In this document: one piece after another, positions 11,814 through 23,583 of the stretch | Layout of the letters: every line of letters begins with the position of its first letter | Numbering within the stretch: position 1 is the first letter of the stretch | From: Gnomoniopsis sp. IMI 355080 | Lineage: Eukaryota; Ascomycota; Sordariomycetes; Diaporthales; Gnomoniaceae | Length of the DNA: 64,000 nt | Assembly: GCA_027946555.1 (NCBI GenBank) | Contig: JAPEVC010000184.1 | Location: 1 to 64,000 of the forward strand | Direction of reading: 5' to 3' | Notes under the pieces: model-generated | Seen by the model: the letters and a program-made list of their open reading frames with translations, nothing else | The model's database searches: none | Told to the model about the DNA's origin: nothing | Program-made: the position numbers and the translations under genes

Positions 11814-14287
11814 ATGTCGCGCCACCGCATATTTCAGAACTATGATTATGAGAACGAGCTAGACGATTTCGACGGAGACTTGGAGGCTGAGGGCGAAGAG
11901 GAACAGGATGAACTGAGCCCTGAGGATAAGGTCCAGATGGCCGAGGGCACTGCCGAGGTCAAGACTATGCTCGGACCGCGCGTGGACAAGGTCACAACAC
12001 AACAGATACAGGAAGCCTTATGGCACTACTACTACGACATCGACAAGACTGTTGCCTATCTAATCGGCAAGTTCGTCGATCCTGCGCCCAAACCAGCTGC
12101 AAAGGCCAAGGTCCAGCCCAAAGTCTCAGAGGGTATGTATACTACTCCTATTCTAACGTCCATTGACCTGCCCCAGCCAACAGGTGTCTCCAAAGCAGAT
12201 TTGTCGAGCAGAGAACCTTCCATATCCACGGCCACCTTCTTCGCCGACATGCCATGGTTGAGAATCCCCGAACACCGCAGAACCGTATTCATCGGCCCAC
12301 CTCGGAGGCGAGGAGGCTTACTCGGTGGTTCGTCCACTCCGAAGATGTCGAAACTTCAGGCCCTGGCGGCTGCAAGGAAGAGGAAGGTCGACGCGGAAGC
12401 GGCACTCGTCATGTTGCCAAAGGGAGATCAGTCTTCTGCGGAGGTGAGGACAGAGAAAGAGGCGTCGCAACCAGACGCCCAAGACAACAGAATAAAGGAG
12501 GACGCCCCCAAAAAGCAGGCACCAAATGAGTCCAACCAACGAGGAGAAACTCGGCAGAACAATATCCAGGAGACTACTTCACGCCCTCTCACCGATGGCG
12601 CCTGCGATGAACATATCATTATGGCTAGACCGTCCGCCTTCGCACAGGTTCTCTGCTTCGGATCTGCTCTGGCGACACCAACGGCACCCTCGCCTGCCCC
12701 ACATTCTGCACAAGTAGACGTTCTTCCACCCTGGGCGGCATTCACTACCCCTGAAGCCCTCCGGGAGGCCTTTGAGCAACCCTCTCCGGATGATGCTGTT
12801 CTTGCAGCACAGTCCAAGAGCGCGCTCACGCCATTGCAACAGAAGAGTGCGCCCTCCCGGGGGGAAAGCCGGAAGTAAAAGCAGCTGCTAACCCACATGC
12901 AGCAGGGAAGAAAGTTGCCAAGCCTACCAAGGGCGTCACGGAGGCTACGACTGGTGTTGAAAAAATCAAGATCGACGATGCGGCTCCTTTACCCAAAAGC
13001 AAAAACCTGGATGTGCTCAAAGAGCACACCAAAAACAAGGGCAAGAAAGAATTGAGTTTCGTCGTGGTGGGTCATGTGGACTCGGGAAAGTCTACCATGC
13101 TGGGTCGTTTGTTACTGGACATGAAGGTGGTGGACCAGCGGACCATCGACAAGTACCAGAAGGAAGCGGAGAAGTTGGGCAAATCGTCTTTCGCCTTGGC
13201 ATGGGTATTGGATTCAAGGACGGAAGAGCGGGCTCGGGGTGTTACCATCGACATTGCTACAAATCACTTCGAGACTGACAACACCGCATTCACGCTCATC
13301 GACGCTCCAGGCCACCGGGACTTCATACCGAACATGCTGGCGGGCACAGGCATGGCAGACATTGCAGTCCTCGTTGTCGATGCTGCCAAGGGTGCTTTCG
13401 AGGCAGGTCTCAAAGGACAGACAAGGGAGCACGCCCTGCTTCTACGAAGCATGGGTGTTTTTCGAATTGTTGTCGCCGTCAACAAGCTTGACACAACACA
13501 ATGGAATACAGAACGCTTCGAGGAGATCCGCGACCAGATTTTGGGATCACTGAAGGCCCTGAAATTTCCTCTCAAGGACATTAGCTTTGTTCCAGTTTCC
13601 GGTCTAAAGGGCGACAATGTCGTACGGCGCTCGCAAGATGCATCCGCAGCATGGTACACCGGCCCCACCATCCTCGAGGAGCTAGAAAAATCAGAGTCCA
13701 AGACTACAGAGGAAGATCTCACCAAGCCTCTCCGCTTCATGATCACTGACCTCTACGACACTCCGCTCAGTCCCATCGTGGTTTCCGGCCGCATCGACGC
13801 CGGCTCCTTGCAGAACGGCGACGCCGTGCTCGTGCAGCCCAGTGGCGAGAAAGCCTATATAAAAGCTATCGAGCGCGACGATGTTCCTGTGGACTGGGCC
13901 GTTGCGGGCCAACACGTTGCCCTGCATCTCAGCCATATCGACGCCGAAAAGCATCTGCACACGGGCGACGTGCTATGTTCGATCAAATCTCCAATCTCAT
14001 GTGTGAACAGCTTTACGATGCGTGCACTGGCTTTTGATACATTCTTCCCCATGCCAGTTGACTTGTCACGGGGAAGATTGCGCGCACCGGCTTTTGTGAG
14101 GGAGCTGACAGGCACGCTGGATATCAATAAAGGCACATTGCTAAAGAAGAAACCACAGATCGTGAAAGCGGGGCAGGTGGCGAGGATCAAAGTCAGCGTT
14201 GAGGACGGCAAGGTGCCGATGGAGAAAGGGTTGAGGGTTGTGTTGAGGAGTGAAGGCAGTACAGTTGCTGCGGGACTAATTGAATAG
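11814..14287 (+). CDS. hbs1: HBS1-like translational GTPase (ribosome rescue)
   Basis: Model: join(11814..12132,12184..12846,12903..14287), 788 aa. With Dom34/Pelota, Hbs1 splits stalled ribosomes in no-go and non-stop decay. The acidic N-terminus MSRHRIFQNYDYENELDDFD leads into the Hbs1 N-domain (QIQEALWHYYYDIDKTVAYL). A linker follows with FADMPWLRIPEHRRTVF and RGGLLGGSS. The eEF1A-type G domain has GHVDSGKS (residues 384-391), DAPGHRDF and NKLD, and is followed by two beta-barrel domains. Intron 1 (51 nt, 12133-12183) is stop-free and a multiple of three. A second AG lies 7 nt before its acceptor (CCCCAG then CCAACAG), but only the later site keeps frame. Intron 2 (56 nt, GTGCGC...CTAAC...ATGCAG) restores the frame into the G domain. 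The start at MSRHR is preferred to an in-frame codon seven residues upstream because it matches the family N-terminus. Confidence 0.94.
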
Positions 14288-15835
14288 ACCAAAGAGCATA
14301 GAGCGGAGCGGAAGCGTTTGAATGGCATGATACCCCATCCTCTTTTCTGCTTTACACTGGGCAAAGTTGACTATGGGACATTCTTATCTGGCACAGGAGC
14401 TCTTTCTGCGTTGGAAGTTTCTCAGTCGTAGCCCTCTGCGGTCTGGAACTATCGGAAACGAAATTTCACAGGCTCAATGTTCCTCAGCGTAGGACGCTCA
14501 CACACAACGTGACCCGGCAAGATGATAACATGGTTTGACGGTCGTATCGCTCTTGTGGCGAAAGAAGGAGGGAGTGGTGTAGGTGTCCTCTCGTCAGTTG
14601 CCCTTGGCTGTCAGCTCGTTGATGGTTACGACCTGTCAGCCGAAGTGCAATCTGTGCTCTGCGGGCCAAGAATTGAGCCTTAGTCGTATGGGTACCTACC
14701 CTACAATAGCACGTTCCAATATGCAAGCGCCTTCAATGTTGAATGTTGCGGATGGAGTCCGTTGCACATGGTCAGGTATGCTCTGATGTGGCATCAAGAA
14801 TTTACATCTACCTACTTCATTTGATAGGGAATACGTACATAGTGTAGCATGTTCAATCATCAAAATCCTGAAAATCACTGTACTCATGACGGAGGTAAGG
14901 AAGACCACTAATGTTAGAGTCAGGACCCACCGCAAAGAACCCGAAAGATGCTTCTCGAAGACAAATGCTAGATCCATGAGTGGCCCCTGGCTCTCCAGAG
15001 TGGATTGCGAGGGGAGCCTTGTCCAGGGCCAGTCTTGGAAGTCTGGGTACGGAATAGTGCTAGTAAAAGGTAGTAGCAAGCTTGGCAATATTGCAGATAA
15101 TAGTGTACATCATCCGAAAAGGCCACGCTGGCACCAGGAATAGGACGAAATATTCACGGGGGGCCAATATGGACGGATGAAGGATGCCCTTGAGTCACTG
15201 CAATATGCTGCATCATGCAGCTGATCAAGAGTCACACTGCGGGATGTAGGAGTGAGGGTATCCGTTCTGTGCGAATAGGGGAGACAATAGAAGCTTGCCC
15301 TACCTTATGCAGTATACATGCACTTCCTAACAGCAAGCTGGCCTATTCATCACAGGCCACAGGTGTACCTGTTCCTGCAGCCAAATAGTATTTGCTCAAA
15401 GCGGCGGAAACTACTAGAGCCCAGGGGGGGGCGTGAATGAAAACTGTCCACTTCCATCTTGCTTTGCAGCGAAGAATGGTGGGGTGGCGTTAGTGGGTAC
15501 CTCGACTTTGTTGTTATCGATAACAAACATCCCTGCTGCTCAGAACTGGACACATCAACGTTTAAGCTTCACCAGCTTTAATATTTCAGCACACGCCAGC
15601 TTCTCTCCCACTTCCCCTTCGACTTTCCACTCTTCAACCCACCATCGTCCATCCATTTCTTGGACTTGTGATTCTTTCCTCCTGGAACCACTTTGACTAT
15701 CGCTGCTTTCCAAGAGCAACGCGACGAGTCTTTCTTTCTACTCTAGTCCTTCTCTTTCTTCTCTCTTGATACCCCCCTTCTTTTTCCTTTGCACTGATTG
15801 TCTCTCCAATCACACCTCAGTCACAGCTTCCCGCA
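14288..15835. other. Intergenic region between HBS1 and BiP
   Basis: No supported gene. Open frames up to about 130 codons occur on the minus strand near 14.7-15.1 kb, but they lack family resemblance and consistent splice sites. The right part is a pyrimidine-rich leader (about 15598-15780), typical of highly expressed fungal genes, and a perfect palindrome lies at 15511-15526. Confidence 0.55.
15511..15526. repeat. 16-bp perfect palindrome upstream of BiP
   Basis: TTGTTATCGATAACAA reads identically on both strands and sits about 310 bp before the BiP start codon. It could bind a dimeric regulator. It does not match the unfolded-protein-response or heat-shock elements I know, so function is open. 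Confidence 0.6.
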
Positions 15836-18228
15836 ATGGAGACGCGGGCAAGAAGCAGCCTGGCCGTAGGCCTGGGCTTGGTCTTCTGGATGTTCCTCTT
15901 GTTCTCTCCTCTGGCTTGGGTTGGTCAGGCAAAGGCCGACGACACTGACAACTATGGCACTGTTATTGGTATTGTGAGTACTTTACTCCTTCGTACAATA
16001 TCCAGCAGGCGACATCTTCTCTGGCAGCATGGCTGCCCTTGACCGCCAGCTGTGCTCCCCATCACACACTACAGGTGCTGACAATGTACTCTTCAGGATT
16101 TGGGCACCACCTACTCTTGTGTCGGTGTAATGCAGAAAGGCAATGTTCAGATTATGGTCAACGATCAAGGTACAATTCAACCAAACCCTCCACGACTCTG
16201 CTTTTCGAGTAACAAAGAGAAACGTGGCCTCGAACTGACCTCTCGTTCTCCACCACAGGTAACCGCATTACTCCGTCGTACGTCGCCTTCACCGAGGAGG
16301 AGCGTCTGGTCGGTGACGCTGCAAAGAACCAGGCCGCTTCGAACCCGCACAACACCATCTACGACATCAAGTACGTGTCCTTTTGTTCATCTGCCTTGTC
16401 CACCCCAGACTCCACCATCCACCCGTGCCCGTGCAGATGTCCCTGTTTCGTTCTCCATTTCAATCGCAACACGTACTGACAAACATTTTTCGACAGGCGT
16501 TTGATCGGCCAGAAGTTCTCCGATGATGCCGTCCAGCGCGATCTCAAGCACTGGCCCTTCAAGGTCATCAATAAGAGCGACAAACCCTTCGTTTCTGTCA
16601 AGGTCAGTGGTGAGGAGAAGACCTTCAGCCCCGAGGAGATTTCCGCCATGATTTTGGGCAAAATGAAGGAGGTTGCCGAGTCGTACCTTGGAAAGAAGGT
16701 CACTCACGCCGTTGTCACCGTTCCCGCCTACTTCAACGATAACCAGCGTCAGGCCACCAAGGATGCTGGAACCATCGCCGGTCTGAACGTCCTCCGTATT
16801 GTGAACGAGCCCACCGCCGCCGCCATCGCGTACGGCCTGGACAAGACCGACGGTGAGCGCCAGATCATTGTTTACGATCTCGGTGGTGGTACTTTCGATG
16901 TTTCCCTGCTCTCAATTGACCAGGGTGTCTTTGAGGTCCTGGCTACTGCCGGTGACACCCACTTGGGTGGTGAGGATTTCGACCAGCGAGTTATCAACCA
17001 CTTCGCCAAGTCCTACAACAAGAAGCACAATGTCGACGTTACCAAGGATGCCAAGGCCATGGGTAAGCTCAAGCGCGAGGCCGAAAAGGCCAAGCGTACG
17101 CTGTCTTCCCAGAAGTCCACCCGCATCGAGATCGAGGCTTTCTTCGATGGCAAGGACTTCTCCGAGACTCTGACCCAGGCCAAGTTCGAGGAGCTCAACA
17201 TCGATCTCTTCAAGAAGACTCTGAAGCCCGTCGAACAGGTCCTCAAGGACGCCAAGGTCAAGAAGGAGGAGATTGACGACATCGTTCTCGTTGGTGGTTC
17301 GACTCGTATCCCCAAGGTGCAGTCTCTCATCGAGGAATACTTCAGTGGCAAGAAGGCCAGCAAGGGTATTAACCCTGATGAGGCTGTCGCTTTCGGTGCT
17401 GCCGTCCAGGCTGGTGTTCTTTCCGGTGAGGAAGGTACCGAGGATATCGTTCTTATGGACGTCAACCCGTTGACCCTTGGTATTGAGACCACTGGAGGTG
17501 TCATGACCAAGCTTATCCCCCGCAACACTCCTATCCCAACCCGCAAGAGCCAAATTTTCTCCACCGCTGCCGATAACCAGCCCGTCGTCTTGATTCAGGT
17601 CTTTGAGGGCGAGCGTACCATGACCAAGGACAACAATATCCTCGGCAAGTTCGAACTGACTGGCATTCCCCCTGCGCCTCGTGGCGTTCCCCAGATCGAG
17701 GTGTCATTTGAACTTGATGCGAACGGAATCCTCAAGGTGTCCGCCACCGATAAGGGAACTGGTAAGGGCGAGTCCATCACCATCACCAACGACAAGGGCC
17801 GCCTCACGACCGAGGAAATTGAACGCATGGTCCAGGAGGCGGAGAAATACGCCGAGGAGGACAAGGCCACCCGCGAGCGCATTGAGGCCCGTAACGGTCT
17901 CGAGAACTACGCCTTCAACCTGAAGAACCAGGTCAATGACGAGGATGGTCTGGGTGGCAAGATCGACGAGGAGGACAAGGAGACTGTAAGTTGCGCATCC
18001 TCAACACTCAGCTAAAGACACTGCTAACATGCGCCATAGATTCTTGACGCCGTCAAGGAGGCCAGCGACTGGCTCGAGGAGAACGCTGCCACCGCCGAGG
18101 CCGAGGACTTCGAGGAGCAGAAGGAGAAGCTGTCAAATGTCGCCTATCCCATCACCAGCAAGCTTTACGGCTCCGCTGGTGGCCCAGGTGGTGACGACGA
18201 CGAGCCTGTGGACCACGACGAGCTGTGA
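15836..18228 (+). CDS. kar2: ER-lumenal Hsp70 chaperone BiP/Kar2 (GRP78)
   Basis: Model: join(15836..15973,16097..16169,16259..16370,16497..17985,18040..18228), 666 aa. A hydrophobic signal segment (residues about 10-33) precedes the nucleotide-binding domain. That domain has DLGTTYSCVGV, a second phosphate loop VYDLGGGTFDVSLL and the hinge motif VLVGGSTRIPKVQ. The linker and substrate-binding domain follow, and the protein ends in HDEL, the ER retrieval signal. BiP pulls proteins through Sec61, folds them and gates Ire1 in the unfolded protein response. All four introns have clear sites (GTGAGT, GTACAA, GTACGT, GTAAGT donors) and the first three cluster in the first third, as often in fungal Hsp70 genes. 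Codon usage is strongly biased to C-ending codons, consistent with high expression. Start at 15836 follows a long pyrimidine-rich leader. Confidence 0.97.
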
Positions 18229-19186
18229 GCATTCTCTTTATAGAAGGAGCATAGGTGGAGGAGCTCGGGGTGTCGGGTCTGGGGTTTTCTTTTTACAGGG
18301 CATGAATCAGGAGGGACGGTAGAAAAGTCACTTCCGCTGAATCATCTTTACTACTGCATGTTTTCCTATGCTGTGCTTGTGGTGTTCGGTTGTGATTCGG
18401 AACTGGTACTGGCAGGGCAATATGCGAAATGGGGCAATAGAAGGCCAATCGCATTCGTACTGCACGCTAGTGGAGTTTAAAGTAATCTGACATTTGCGAG
18501 TCCTTGCTTCGATAGCTTGCTTGACGAGAATAGCAGATGCCTGTAATTTGTACACTAAGCATGAGCTCTGAGATGTAACGATGTCTTGCCAAGTAGGCTC
18601 ATACGTTGACTTGAGAAATGCTGGGAGTACGATTTTGGTACATCTCCTTAGGAAGTGAATAAACACAATCAAGGACTGGACAGCTGAACACCAGATCACC
18701 GTGAAGAGTCCATGTGGACAGGCAGTAATACCGGAACACAGTCCAAGACAACCAAGAAAAAAGAAAATAAAAAAGAGCAAAAACATACAACACCGGGTAT
18801 TCGCTAATGGTCACCCACTTAACTACTAATCCAGCCCTCAGCGGCTTGTATATGGGAGAGCGGACGGGATCCCTAATTCTCCACTGGGTATGGTCGTATG
18901 TGCTCATAATTGTTGTGTGAATGATTATATCGTGAGGAGGCTGCGAGTCATGAGGTATCTAGGTTAGGATTCAATGCTAAATCATCCACCCGACAGAGGC
19001 AAAAGAGAGCAAACCTAAAGCAAGAACAAAACCAGGCTGGTATGGGAAGAGTAAACAAATCGCCACCATTATAGTCATCGCTTTTCTGCATTTCTATAGC
19101 AGTTCAGCCACAAACACCCTTTTGACCCGTCTCCTTTCCCCACCCTTCAAACGCCTCTTCGGGCAAAGAATGGCCCTCCGCAGCGC
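18229..19186. other. Convergent intergenic region, BiP and LSB5 3' ends
   Basis: It holds the 3' flanks of both genes. I see no gene. AT-rich tracts such as the A-rich run near 18757-18775 are the only feature. Confidence 0.6.
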
Positions 19187-20832
19187 TCACCAAGTCGGCT
19201 CCGCACGCTCAACCTTGGGTGTAATCACAGCATTCCGGTCTGCAAAGGGGTCATTTTCATCCTCGTCGATTTCATCCTCCTCCTCTGAATCATCTTCGGT
19301 GGCCGTCTTTCCATGTGGTGGTGACAGGTGGGACTGCGGCTTGGACATTGCCGATGGCCTGGGTGGCGCCGCTGGTCGAGCGGGCGGGGGTGGCGGAGAC
19401 GCGGGCGTGATGTTGAGGCCGGCCATTTCGCTGCTGGGGAATGTGGTCGAGGTCGGGGAGCGGGATTTATCGGTCATCACTGGGAAGGCAGTCAGTCTTA
19501 GCGGAGGGGGGGGGTGGAGGATAGGAGACAGATAAAGTAGGGGAGTCACCTACTCCGGTACATGTGCGCTTGCTCAGCCAGTTCATCATCCGAGTCACTG
19601 TCCGCATCAATAGAGCGATCCAGCTGCTCGAATGTCATGAGAGCCATGACCAGCTCGTCGTTGGCGTGTAGCAGGCTGCCAAGCCATTGCTCGGATTCGA
19701 TGTGGTGGATCTAACACACACATCAGTACACTTTTCAACTAAACAGCAGCTGGGCCATGTCCTAAGGGTATGACTCAAAAACTCACATATCGTAGAATCT
19801 TGCGGCGCAGCTGCTTGCACGTCTCAAAATGGGCAACCGCTAGAGCATTGTCTGAGATGCGCTCCCGCTCGCGGTTGATGCTCTGCAGCGCGTTGTTTAG
19901 GTTCGTGGCGGCAATGGACGATTCTGCGATGGTTTCCTTCATCTGGTCCTTCTCGGCTTCGAGGTTGAATTTTCGGTGGCCGGATTTCTTGGACTTCTTG
20001 TCCTTCTTCTTGCTGCTCTTGTCTTTGGAGGACAGGTAGCTGAAAGAGCTGATTTGGCCTGTGGCCGGGGTGGAGAGTTGAGGGCCACGGGAAGAAGAGG
20101 GTTCGGCAGCCGGAGGCGCGGGGGCGGGAGGCTCGTCCTCATCGTCGCCAAAGGGGTTGTCGGTTTCGCGGATCACCTTGGATCGTTCTTGGGTGACGAC
20201 TTGCTTGCGCTTAGGGAGTTCCTGGGGCATCCTACTTAGTTCCTCCACCACAAATGCACACGACCGGCCCCTTAGCGAGCCACATCTTCCAGGCCAACGA
20301 CTGACTCACTTTGTATAGTCTCGCCACTCTCTCGAGCCCAGGCGTGTTCTTGTACTCGGACGCCCAAGATCGGAACAGCTCCGAGCACTTCCTCTTGACA
20401 TCCGGGTCCGAGAGATCGCTGGTGCCGCACACCCGCAGCCGTTCCAGCAGCATTTCGTCGGCAAAAGTCCGCTGGAAGCGTGAGCCAGCATTCTGGATCA
20501 GGCCATCGAGGATAGTGAGAGCGCGTAGCTGGCGGTGCGCGCTGCCGTACTTGAGCTTCTTGCGGATGGCGCGAGCGGCTTCTGTAGGACCCGAGGCCTG
20601 CAGCTTGATGACCTCGACTAGGTCGGGGATGCCACTGAGATCGTCCTCTTCGTGGGCTTCACTGGTGAGCCGCTCGATGGTGACAGTCACGGCGGAGTAG
20701 GGTTTCTTCTGGGGTCTGCGTGTTAATATGTGGGGTGAGATATGGGCAGGAGTGGGACTCTCGACAGGACTGTTCGCTCATGACCGACGAGTTGATGAGG
20801 GGTAGATGATATGAACTCACTTGTGAGAACAT
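19187..20832 (-). CDS. lsb5: LSB5-like VHS/GAT-domain endocytic adaptor
   Basis: Model: complement(join(19187..19479,19554..19710,19787..20221,20310..20708,20821..20832)), 431 aa. The N-terminal VHS domain (residues about 5-135) begins KKPYSAVTVTIERLTSEA and includes GLIQNAGSRFQRTF. A linker with DNPFGDDEDEP follows, then a helical GAT domain (RKFNLEAEKDQMKETIAESS to the segment YIHHIESEQWLGSLLHANDE), and an acidic tail with DENDPFADRN, an NPF-like or DPF-type adaptor motif. Yeast Lsb5 binds Las17, Sla1, ubiquitin and Arf3 at cortical actin patches. The first coding exon is only 12 nt (MFSQ), followed by a 112-nt intron. The acceptor of intron 2 is the second of two AGs (CCCCAG), since the first gives a stop. 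Exon 4 ends in phase 1 and joins to MMTDKSRSP. Confidence 0.9.
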
Positions 20833-21634
20833 GATGCTGTTTGTTGTATGCTGTGCCTTTCCCCTTCTCACTTGAGGAAGCACGCGTCTGCTGCTGATGT
20901 AGCAAGCTGCTCAAACACAGGCCGCAGGTGTTACAAAAATGAGATGAGTGCTTGCGTAGTCAACACTATCACAACGCGGGGAACCTTTTTGGCTGGTGGA
21001 ACCCAGCAACCAAGCCTCTACTACCCAGATGATACTCAGACCGACGTGAGGTTGTGAGACTTTTTCTTGGTCAGCTTCGGGCAACGGAGTGCGGAATGAG
21101 GCGTTGAAGAGAGCTCTAAGGATTTCAATGAGATGCTACTGCAATGAGATGCAGAATGAAAGTTGGTCGGTGCCGCGCTTCAGATGTTCATGCAGCGCTG
21201 GGGGCCACCAGGTGGGTCCGCCCCGGCCGGTAACCGGGATGACGCTGCAGACATGGCTTCAGAGATAGACGTTCGGCACAACCCGCATCGGACGTTGTAT
21301 GTACTAAGTAGACAGGTGTGGCCCGTGCGCATTTCATGTGCTACACAGTCAGAACAGCATATCAATCACCCATCGCAGCAACATCCATTTTTGAAGGGGT
21401 CCACAGGGCCCGTTGGAAATTATTGAGTGGACTGCGGAATTTTGCTGATACGCAGTCTGTGTCTAACTCATCTCGACTTGGCTGACAACGAGGCGGGAAA
21501 ACTTGTTCGTAAAGCAGAGCCCACGCAGGAAATGCGTAGTGGCTCGATGATATTAGAGTCAAATGTTACGAGGGCTATTTACTGCCGATGGTCGTTATAT
21601 GTGGACCGAAGAAAATTCGATGAGTTCTACCAGC
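20833..21634. other. Intergenic region between LSB5 and the F-box gene
   Basis: It lies between the LSB5 start and the F-box gene stop, both minus strand, so it serves as LSB5 promoter and F-box 3' flank. No gene or repeat is visible. Confidence 0.55.
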
Positions 21635-22813
21635 TCAAGACTGTGCCATCTCCTTGGACTGGTCTCCAGTACCGCCAAGATCCAGCACCGGTTTCCATCC
21701 TGAACCATTGAACTCCATGACCCATTTGTCATCCTTGGATTTGCCATTTGCATCTGCCTGAATGCGGTTCCTTCTCCACAACACCCATTTGCGCAACTGC
21801 TCGATATCTTTGTCGTGCTGCTCGGCCGGCATATAGCCCCACCTGCCATCCTCCGAGAACCAGCTGCGGTTCGGCAGGTATGCCTCTAACATGTAGTAGT
21901 TATCCCTGTGGAATGGGAAGTCGAGGGATGGTGGGCCGTTTAGCTGCAAGAACTCGTCTGTTCCAGAGGCCGCATCTTGCGAGGTCATTAAGAAGCGCTT
22001 CCGGTGGTTAAATCTGTTCGCACTGTGTCGTCCGACAGCCCGTACAGTGGAGTCAAGGTGAGCCTCCAGTATAACGGCGTACCACAATGATGAGGCCGGC
22101 CCACTGACCAAAGGAAAGAGAGCTTTTTCGACAATGGCAGCGTGCGAGTCAAGGAGCTTGGTGTTCCACTCTGGCTGTCTCCCTCGCGGAATCATAGGCA
22201 GAGGCTCGTTCGCGTCCAGCTTGTCTTGCCAATGCGAAAAATCCACTGCGAGCCCTAACACATTCCAGCGGAGCACACAGGTAAGACATGTGCATATAAG
22301 CTCTGGATCTGGAGCTTTGACATGCTGATAGTAAGGGCGTCTACGGATGTCGTGGCCTTTGAGCCGCTCGTGGTCCTGCAAAGCGTCTCGGTATACAGGT
22401 TGGATATCCGAGACTAGCACCGGAAGACGTATGCATTTTTCTAGGCAGGAGTACCGCCACTGAATGATAGAACGCGCAATACGGGAGGGGTGTTCGTCGA
22501 GGAGGAAGCTGTGTAGGGGATGACAGGTGCGTGAGAGGCGGAACACATCGCTAGGCCGGAGATATGAGACAACTTGAATGAGGACGTCGAAAGGAAGATC
22601 GAGAAGAGTGAGGTTGAGGGTTGTTTTGTTGCCTCGCTTGAGTTGTTTCTTGCGCTGACGCTCGCTTTTCTTGGAAAAGACCTTCAACGTTCCGTCCTCT
22701 GCAACGCGCTCGCGCAAGGTCCTCGGAGCTGATGGGGACTTGGATTCCTGAGGCTCAACTGTAGTCTCGGGATCTGTCAGAATAAATCCCCATTTTGATG
22801 ATGTCGTCGCCAT
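21635..22813 (-). CDS. F-box domain protein
   Basis: Single exon, 392 aa. After a basic region (KKSERQRKKQLKRGNK) comes an F-box: LDLPFDVLIQVVSYLRPSDV, then FRLSRTCHPLHSFLL, at about residues 70-105. F-box proteins bring substrates to SCF ubiquitin ligases through Skp1. The rest contains a CTCLTC pair, aromatic-rich segments (NYYMLEAYLPNRSWFSEDGR) and no WD40 or LRR repeats. This is a fungal F-box type with an unclassified C-terminus, so its target is unknown. ATG at 22813 is chosen because the longer reading from 22918 adds a segment with no family look. It runs divergently from KAP123. Confidence 0.85.
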   Translation of the reverse strand: MATTSSKWGFILTDPETTVEPQESKSPSAPRTLRERVAEDGTLKVFSKKSERQRKKQLKRGNKTTLNLTLLDLPFDVLIQVVSYLRPSDVFRLSRTCHPLHSFLLDEHPSRIARSIIQWRYSCLEKCIRLPVLVSDIQPVYRDALQDHERLKGHDIRRRPYYQHVKAPDPELICTCLTCVLRWNVLGLAVDFSHWQDKLDANEPLPMIPRGRQPEWNTKLLDSHAAIVEKALFPLVSGPASSLWYAVILEAHLDSTVRAVGRHSANRFNHRKRFLMTSQDAASGTDEFLQLNGPPSLDFPFHRDNYYMLEAYLPNRSWFSEDGRWGYMPAEQHDKDIEQLRKWVLWRRNRIQADANGKSKDDKWVMEFNGSGWKPVLDLGGTGDQSKEMAQS

Positions 22814-23583
22814 GTTTGCCAAAGCTGTTCGTGGTAAAACGGGCAAGGTATGAGATGAAGTTGCCACACCCCACATCCAGACGGCCGCTATTGGGGGAGA
22901 CGATGAGTCAGCAGTCACTTTCAGTCTACTGTCCCATCAGGCCGGGGCAGCATTCACAATATCAATGCCTTGATGCATCCTCGTATGATGAAAGGAGCTC
23001 GGAACCTCCGGCGAATTTGGGGCCTTCAGAGATCATTCCTGTTTGTTTCAGTCCAAAAATATCGATCCTTTTGGTGTTGGCTCTCTCTGTGTGGTCCAGC
23101 CCTACCGGCCATGGTCTGTAACGCCCGTCACGTATCTTTCCTAGAAGTTGTAAGACCGTCTACGTTCCAACTATCCTACGAGTATTAGAGCCATAGAGTA
23201 TTACATAGATAAGTATCTGTAGCCTAGCACCTCTTTCTTCCATGATTTTAGAAAAAATGGAGGCACCTTTCATACAGAACGGCACCACCCAGAAGGGAAT
23301 AAAGTGGTCCGTGCGGACTAACACCGACCCTAACCCCGGCAGCCGCGTCTGCTCCGAAAACCTGGACCCTTGTGGTCGATAAGATAACGTAGTAGCAGGA
23401 AGACCCCGCTATACCCAAAGTTCATTTTTTTTTTCGGTCGGGCATCGCGCAAATTCTTTGAAATATTTCTATGCGGGCCTCTCTGCACTTTTCCTTCTCT
23501 TTTCCCCTTTTTCTTCCTTCACAATTTCGTAAGGGCTAAGTTTCCAGTCCCTTACTTTGGTTCATAGTGAGAGGTCTGCGAAG
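22814..23583. other. Divergent promoter region, F-box gene / KAP123
   Basis: About 770 bp. A long pyrimidine-rich run (about 23480-23525) lies just upstream of the KAP123 ATG and resembles the leader of a strongly transcribed fungal gene. No gene is visible. Confidence 0.55.

Noticed and set aside
14583..15100. Possible small minus-strand gene ending VVTINELTAKGN before a stop
   Set aside because: The end has a plausible acceptor before it, but no upstream exon with matching phase or known family could be assembled.
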